Assembly (NCBI GenBank): GCA_001897515.1
Contig: MKTA01000015.1
Span: 62,001 to 126,000 of the forward strand
Length of the DNA: 64,000 nucleotides
Source: Bacteroidetes bacterium 41-46
GTDB taxonomy: Bacteria; Bacteroidota; Bacteroidia; Bacteroidales; UBA932
Direction of reading: 5' to 3'
The notes under the pieces are model-generated. The model did not search any database. It worked only from the letters and a program-made list of their open reading frames with translations, and was not told the DNA's origin. Shown here in pieces: positions 58,626 to 64,000 of the stretch (position 1 is its first letter; each line of letters starts with the position of its first letter). Both the position numbers and the translations under genes were made by a program.

Positions 58626-60067
58626 TGAGGTACTATTTCTGATTTAAACTTATCTTTCTTTGCATGCAGATCTTTCATATCAAGACCAATATACTCCTGA
58701 GCCTTAGCCTTTGTAGATATATCAGGCATAGGAAAATCACCCTTTACGCCCATAGAGGTAAGCACTCTCTGTATCTCAAGCTGAGCCTGATAGCTTTTGT
58801 CAAGCGAATGAGCCAGAATTCTCTGAGTCTCTACCGGAGCATGGAAAGAGGCACCGTGAGATGCAACAGCAAAATCCCATCTCCATTGAGCAGCCCTTAA
58901 GAGTTTTAATACCGGCTCCATCTGCTTCTCATTTGCTCCGTTGTCCCAGGCGTACTTTGCACCAATATGCGCCTTAGAAAGTTCACGCTCTACCCTGTCC
59001 CGTATCTCAAGAACCTTATCCTGATACTCATAAACATACTTTAACAGGTTCTCCTTACTATCCCTGTGACAAGTCTGGCATGTTCTGTCAATATTTAACA
59101 GAGGCGAAACCAGCTGGTGATCACTATATTTAATTGCACCTTCAGTTTTATAAGGCATATGACAATCAGCACATGACAAGCCTCTCTGAGCATGAGGACC
59201 CATAGCAAACAGCTCGTAATCCGGGTGTTGGGCTTTAAGCATTGGTGCTTTGCTGAGTTTATGTGTCCAGTCTGAGAATCCGTACTCGTCATAATACTCT
59301 TCCATAGCCTCTACTGTCATACCCTTGTCCCATGGGAAGGTGAGATATTTACCATCTCCCTTAAAGTAATATTCTACGTGGCACTGAGCACAAGCCAAGG
59401 AGCGCAGGTCTTGGATGGTTGATTTTGAGATATCCTTTCCCTGTCTCTCAAATGCCTCGGCCAGTGCAGGGCGGGAGATATTGATATTCATATTCTGAGG
59501 GTTGTGACAATCAGCACACCCTATTGGATTAACAACTTCATCTCCATAAGCTGCCCATTTGTTTTTGTAAAACTCTTCTATACCCACCTCTGCCATCATC
59601 CTTGGTACGTCAGGACTTTTGCAGCTCCAGCAGGTTGCAGGCTGAGGGCCATCTTCCGGTGTCATTGGAGCACCGGTTCTGAGTGTATTGTAAATGTCTT
59701 TTATTGCATATGCGTGCCCTCTTGGAGCCGAGTAGTCCATAGAGAATGCATAACCTGCCCATAAAACAACCATCTCAGGTCTCTCTTCAAGTACGTCCTG
59801 GAAATGATTTCCGTGATGCTTACTTTGGAAGGTGGAATCTGCAGTCTTTTTCCATGTTTCGTACTCGCGTGGGTAGTTTTCACCCCAGATAGAGCTTCTG
59901 GACTCAATGCCCGTAATCTCTACTCTTTTATTCGCAAACAGTGTGGCTATCTCGGCTCTTCTTTCATTTACTGAAGCCGCTAATAAGCCAAGCAGAAATA
60001 CGACTACTATCGTACCTCCGAAAAGAATCCACAACAGGACTCCTTTGTGTTTTTCATAGAATTTCAT
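58586..60067 (-). CDS. nrfA: Ammonia-forming pentaheme cytochrome c nitrite reductase
   Basis: CWSCK plus CADCH, CAQCH, CADCH, CQTCH heme motifs; HPDYELFAMGPHAQRGLSCADCHMPYKTEGAIKYSDHQLVSPLLN. Confidence 0.97.
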   Translation of the reverse strand: MKFYEKHKGVLLWILFGGTIVVVFLLGLLAASVNERRAEIATLFANKRVEITGIESRSSIWGENYPREYETWKKTADSTFQSKHHGNHFQDVLEERPEMVVLWAGYAFSMDYSAPRGHAYAIKDIYNTLRTGAPMTPEDGPQPATCWSCKSPDVPRMMAEVGIEEFYKNKWAAYGDEVVNPIGCADCHNPQNMNINISRPALAEAFERQGKDISKSTIQDLRSLACAQCHVEYYFKGDGKYLTFPWDKGMTVEAMEEYYDEYGFSDWTHKLSKAPMLKAQHPDYELFAMGPHAQRGLSCADCHMPYKTEGAIKYSDHQLVSPLLNIDRTCQTCHRDSKENLLKYVYEYQDKVLEIRDRVERELSKAHIGAKYAWDNGANEKQMEPVLKLLRAAQWRWDFAVASHGASFHAPVETQRILAHSLDKSYQAQLEIQRVLTSMGVKGDFPMPDISTKAKAQEYIGLDMKDLHAKKDKFKSEIVPQWVAKAKENKRLL

Positions 60068-60077
60068 ATTATAGGCT

Positions 60078-60644
60078 TTATTTCATAATATTCTTCAACC
60101 ATTGCGGAACAGGCGACTCCGGGAGTGGAACAATTGCATTTGGGCTCATTGCCAGATTAGATATCCTGCCATGAGGTACCTCTCTGTGGCAATCCCAGCA
60201 AGCTTTGCCGTTTCCCTTCCGGGTGTCGGCAAACCTTATCATTCCTGTATTAACAAATTCTTTGTTAAGCTGCGAATGGCATCTTATACAATTTTCCATA
60301 ATAACACCATAGCTTTCATTTCTGGGTCTTATAACCTGAGGCTCCATTCTGGCAGTAAATACTGCAGCGTGATATAATCCATCCTTAGCCTTAAAGGCGT
60401 AACCTCTTACGAAATTATCCTGTGGTACATGACACTCATTGCATGTTGTCCATGCCTGATGAGAACTCTTTTGCCAACTCTGATAGTATGGGGCCATTAT
60501 ATGGCAGTTAACACATGCAGATGGGTCGTCAGAGAGATAGGAGGGCATCCTTGCTACATAAAGAAGATAGAAAAATACGCCCATCACGGCACCCAGCAGG
60601 ATGATAAGAGGGAGAACAAGTTTCTTGGGAAATTGAACTTCCAT
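60078..60644 (-). CDS. nrfH: Tetraheme cytochrome c quinol dehydrogenase NrfH
   Basis: N-terminal TM; CVNCH, CNECH, CIRCH, CWDCH; upstream of nrfA. Confidence 0.95.
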   Translation of the reverse strand: MEVQFPKKLVLPLIILLGAVMGVFFYLLYVARMPSYLSDDPSACVNCHIMAPYYQSWQKSSHQAWTTCNECHVPQDNFVRGYAFKAKDGLYHAAVFTARMEPQVIRPRNESYGVIMENCIRCHSQLNKEFVNTGMIRFADTRKGNGKACWDCHREVPHGRISNLAMSPNAIVPLPESPVPQWLKNIMK

Positions 60645-60692
60645 AACTTACTCTTTTGATCTAAAACAAAGATAAAAATTAATTGCTAATAT

Positions 60693-63299
60693 TCAATATC
60701 CTAGCTCATAATCCAAATCTATCGCCGTAACTCCTTCACTCATCCATTTAGGTGCTTCTTTTCCAAGAAGATAGTGGTCAAAAAACTGCATCATCCTCTT
60801 TTGGAAATCCATTTTATTCTGAATCTTCTGAGGCCAGTGTACCTCTCCACTGTAGTTAAGAAGCCATACCGGCTTACTGAGTCTTTTTAGCGCAACGAAA
60901 TACTCTATGCCCTGATACCAGGGAACATGGCCGTCCTGATCATTATGCATAATGAGGATTGGAGTTGTAACCTTATCCATGGCAAAAAGGGGGGAGTTTT
61001 CAATGTATCTTTGATGAGACTCCCAGGGAGTTGCCCCTATTCTGCTCTGCTGATGCTCATACTGGAATGATCTGTTCAGTCCTGTCCCCCATCTGATTCC
61101 TCCGTATGCACTAAACATATTGACAACCGGAGCACCACTTTCAATTGCGGCAAAGAGAGATGTGCGAGTTGCAAGGTAGGCCACCTGATATCCTCCCCAG
61201 CTATGACCCTGAGCCCCGATTGCTTTTTCATTCACCCATCCCTGTTGTATAAGGGATGATATACCCGGCATAATACAGTTGAATGCGCTCTCACCGGGAT
61301 ATCCATCTTTGTAAACAATATCAGGGTTGAATATTATATACCCGTGGCTGTTGTACATATGATAGTCAACAGTTGATCTGTGTGCTTCAGGCGTTCTGTA
61401 GGCAAATAATGATGAGGAATTTTTATCATAGAAATTCACTATCATGGGGTATTTCTTTGACGGGTCAAAATTTTCCGGTTTGTAAACAACCCCTTGCAAC
61501 TCTTTACCATCAAGCGATTTCCATGTTACAAGCTCTGCTCTCCCCCAAAGAAACTCCTTTTGTTGGGGGTTAATATCTGTTATTTTCAACTCCCTTTTAA
61601 ACGATACATCAGAAAGAAAAACGTCCGGAGAGGTCTCAAAGTTCTCTTTTGTGAAAACTATATCTTTTGAATTTTTTGCTTTTAAAATGGACGAATAGCT
61701 GTATTGACCCTTAACCAGTATTTGCGGCTCTTTTTTAAAGCCCCGGGAAAGCAATGCAAATCCTCCCTCTTTTGTTTTATTATCAAACAGAGAGATAAGT
61801 ATATCACTATCATCTTTAATAAAGTCAGCCTCTCTATCTGTTTTTTCTAACCTGTAAGTATAGCCCCTCTCCCTGCCATTCATAGTTATCCTTAATGCTC
61901 TCTCTTTACCGTTTGGATCCACTTTCCAGATGTCATATTTATCGTAAAGATAAAGAGCACTCTCGTCTTCGTTCCAGCCTGCCAGTCCGTATGATGATGG
62001 CCAGTCGGGAACATCATTCTCCTCGTCATTTACAGGCAAAAATGACGGATTCGTAACAAAACGGCCCTCCATGGAGGCTACTGACCAAACGAACCAAGAA
62101 CTGTCGGGATAGCTGTACCAATATACCCATCTTCCCTTAGGTGAGAACTGAGGATTTCCGTTAACCTCTTTTGCTACAGACACAGACCTGTCAAGAACAA
62201 CATTGGTAACATGAACATCATACTTTGATCTTCCTGTCCACATCTCTTCAAGGCTGTACTTTTTGTCTGAAAGAGTCAATACCCAATCTCCGTCACCCTT
62301 GTCAGACATAAGAACTCTTGAGACATCCGGTGTGGATAGTTGATTTACAACAGCTGTGGGGATATCATATACAGCCAGATATGTTCTCTTCTTTTCACGC
62401 TCTTTCTCCACAACCTGAACAGTAAACTGAACGCTCTCCTTCCAGTGCCATACCTGTACACCAGGCCAATCTCCGTTTACAGCAGAGGTGTCTCTAACCC
62501 TTACAGCAGGTGCTGTGCCGAAATACAGTCTGTCACCACTTTCAGAAAAGTTTAACTGAGAGTTATCCGGTATCCTCCAGCCTTCAGGAAGAGAGCTATC
62601 TCCTCCCTTAATTTTTCTTATATCCTCGCTTCCTATACAGATTGACAACTCTCCGTCAGCGATCCATGCAAAATTTTTCGCATCATTGGATATTGCCATC
62701 CTCTTAACTCCCCTGGATTTAACAAGCTCTTTGTTAGAGCTGTCCAAGAGAGAGATTAAAGTAATAACATCCCCGCTGAGTGTCAGAATGGCCGGTCTCT
62801 TATCAGCTGCAACCCACTCTTTAACCTTTCCATGGTTTATACGGTTGCCTGAAGTGAGGTTTGAAGAGATTAAAGTGGAGTCTTTGCGTGACCAGAGAAT
62901 CCAGGGTCCCCATTCATCCATCAGTCTGAATTTTGAAACAGAGTCCACCCTCTCTTTCGTTCCGCTTTTGGTATTGAAAATTATGAGAGACTCTACCTTT
63001 TTACCGGCTCTGTGGACAATATAGAACTCCCCGTCAGGAGTAAAAAAAGTCCCCTTTACAGAGTCGGCAGTGAAAAGGGAGCTCCCCTTTCTGTCAAAAA
63101 GCATAGCCTCTGCAGTACCCTTCCAGGGCTCTTTAATTACAGAAATATATTTACCGTCATCAGAAATCTTCCGTTCAGTTATTCTGTTCCATTTTACAAT
63201 ATCATCAACCGTCAGGGCACGTCTCTCCTGTGCGGAAGCAATGCTGAAAAGTCCTGAAGCAATTATTGAAAGAGCAATTAAGGTTATTAATCTGTTCAT
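60693..63299 (-). CDS. Secreted S9-family prolyl-oligopeptidase-like peptidase
   Basis: Signal peptide; IGAQGHSWGGYQVAYLATRTSLFAAIESGAPVVNMFSAYGGIRWGTG; ILIMHNDQDGHVPWYQGIEYFVALKRL. Confidence 0.9.
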   Translation of the reverse strand: MNRLITLIALSIIASGLFSIASAQERRALTVDDIVKWNRITERKISDDGKYISVIKEPWKGTAEAMLFDRKGSSLFTADSVKGTFFTPDGEFYIVHRAGKKVESLIIFNTKSGTKERVDSVSKFRLMDEWGPWILWSRKDSTLISSNLTSGNRINHGKVKEWVAADKRPAILTLSGDVITLISLLDSSNKELVKSRGVKRMAISNDAKNFAWIADGELSICIGSEDIRKIKGGDSSLPEGWRIPDNSQLNFSESGDRLYFGTAPAVRVRDTSAVNGDWPGVQVWHWKESVQFTVQVVEKEREKKRTYLAVYDIPTAVVNQLSTPDVSRVLMSDKGDGDWVLTLSDKKYSLEEMWTGRSKYDVHVTNVVLDRSVSVAKEVNGNPQFSPKGRWVYWYSYPDSSWFVWSVASMEGRFVTNPSFLPVNDEENDVPDWPSSYGLAGWNEDESALYLYDKYDIWKVDPNGKERALRITMNGRERGYTYRLEKTDREADFIKDDSDILISLFDNKTKEGGFALLSRGFKKEPQILVKGQYSYSSILKAKNSKDIVFTKENFETSPDVFLSDVSFKRELKITDINPQQKEFLWGRAELVTWKSLDGKELQGVVYKPENFDPSKKYPMIVNFYDKNSSSLFAYRTPEAHRSTVDYHMYNSHGYIIFNPDIVYKDGYPGESAFNCIMPGISSLIQQGWVNEKAIGAQGHSWGGYQVAYLATRTSLFAAIESGAPVVNMFSAYGGIRWGTGLNRSFQYEHQQSRIGATPWESHQRYIENSPLFAMDKVTTPILIMHNDQDGHVPWYQGIEYFVALKRLSKPVWLLNYSGEVHWPQKIQNKMDFQKRMMQFFDHYLLGKEAPKWMSEGVTAIDLDYELGY

Positions 63300-63320
63300 A
63301 ATATGTTATAGTGATTATTA

Positions 63321-64000
63321 CTAAAATACTGAAATACCCAGATAAGTGGTAAACCTCTCAAGAGCCTCTATACCTCTGTAAGAGTTACCGTTCTTATTTA
63401 ATTCAGGACTCCACACCGCAATAGATAGCTTGCCCGGTATAACAGCCACTACTCCTCCACCAACTCCGCTCTTTCCGGGCAATCCTACCCTGTATGCAAA
63501 ATCTCCCGATTCATTATAGAGTCCGCATGTAAGCATTAAGGCATTTAACCTCTTTGCACTTCTTGATCCACATACTCTCTGACCTGATGTGGAGACAATA
63601 CCCCCGTTTGCCAAAAAAAGAAATGATGTTGCCAGCTCATATGCATTCATACTAAGAGCACAGTGATGGCAATATGTGTCAATTACCTTTACCGGGTCAT
63701 TTACCAGATTCCCAAAGCTCTTAACAAAATTTGCAAGAGCTAGATTTCTGTAAGAGTGTTCAATTTCAGAAAGTGCTACATCTTTATTATAATTAAGATC
63801 TCTATTGCCACTAAGCTCTCTTACAAAAGTCAGTATATCCTCTTTTGGATTTTTATAGAGTGAAATCAGCCTGTCTGTTATTACTAGTGCACCTGCGTTG
63901 ATAAAAGGGTTTCTTGGAATTCCTCTCTCCTGCTCCAGCTGAATAAGAGAGTTGAAGGCTGTTCCGGAGGGTTCACGACCCACTATCTCCCATAATTTGT
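63321..64000 (-). CDS. glsA: Glutaminase A, N-terminus cut by window edge
   Basis: KLWEIVGREPSGTAFNSLIQLEQERGIPRNPFINAGALVITDRL...GLYNESGDFAYRVGLPGKSGVGGGVVAVIPGKLSIAVWSPELNKNGNS. Confidence 0.95.
   Translation of the reverse strand, partial: KLWEIVGREPSGTAFNSLIQLEQERGIPRNPFINAGALVITDRLISLYKNPKEDILTFVRELSGNRDLNYNKDVALSEIEHSYRNLALANFVKSFGNLVNDPVKVIDTYCHHCALSMNAYELATSFLFLANGGIVSTSGQRVCGSRSAKRLNALMLTCGLYNESGDFAYRVGLPGKSGVGGGVVAVIPGKLSIAVWSPELNKNGNSYRGIEALERFTTYLGISVF

Noticed and set aside
58586-60067. Octaheme sulfite reductase or hydroxylamine reductase instead of NrfA
   Set aside because: Only four CXXCH motifs plus one CWSCK are present, matching pentaheme NrfA, and nrfH is adjacent.
1-64000. 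CRISPR arrays, transposases, phage genes, toxin-antitoxin or known defence systems
   Set aside because: None recognised in the translations and no regularly spaced repeat array noticed by eye; a computational repeat search could not be run.

Overview
64-kb chromosomal segment, most likely from a Bacteroidota (Bacteroidales-like) genome. Support: TAnnTTTG-type -7 boxes, LruC-domain lipoproteins, Bacteroidota-like gene content. Left to right: 5'-truncated view of rocD (minus), rpsL-rpsG-fusA-rpsJ, and a CAU tRNA with a terminator and a 126-bp inverted-repeat element. Next come a DUF4153/winged-helix membrane operon, an MBOAT/SGNH/C1-peptidase/esterase run, a DAACS symporter, a threonine-synthase-like enzyme, pabC-pabB/pabA, and three LruC-domain lipoproteins. 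A ~21-kb exopolysaccharide locus follows, with embedded receiver and histidine-kinase proteins. It is followed by a cysteine-desulfurase/HdrD-like/TmcC-like/DsrC cluster, fhs, a complete his operon, nrfHA with ccsBA, an S9 peptidase, and a truncated glutaminase. Most distinctive observations: (1) an unannotated his leader peptide (MNRNSNIHAIHHHHLFLYGGPSGYCGYMS) with promoter and intrinsic terminator upstream of hisG; (2) a HisC-HisB(dehydratase) fusion with no visible histidinol-phosphate phosphatase; (3) a DsrC-centred sulfur/redox module with no DsrAB in view; (4) an EPS locus with receiver proteins lacking DNA-binding domains plus a sugar transferase carrying a degenerate receiver-like N-terminus. 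All family calls come from reading the translations; no database search was run.
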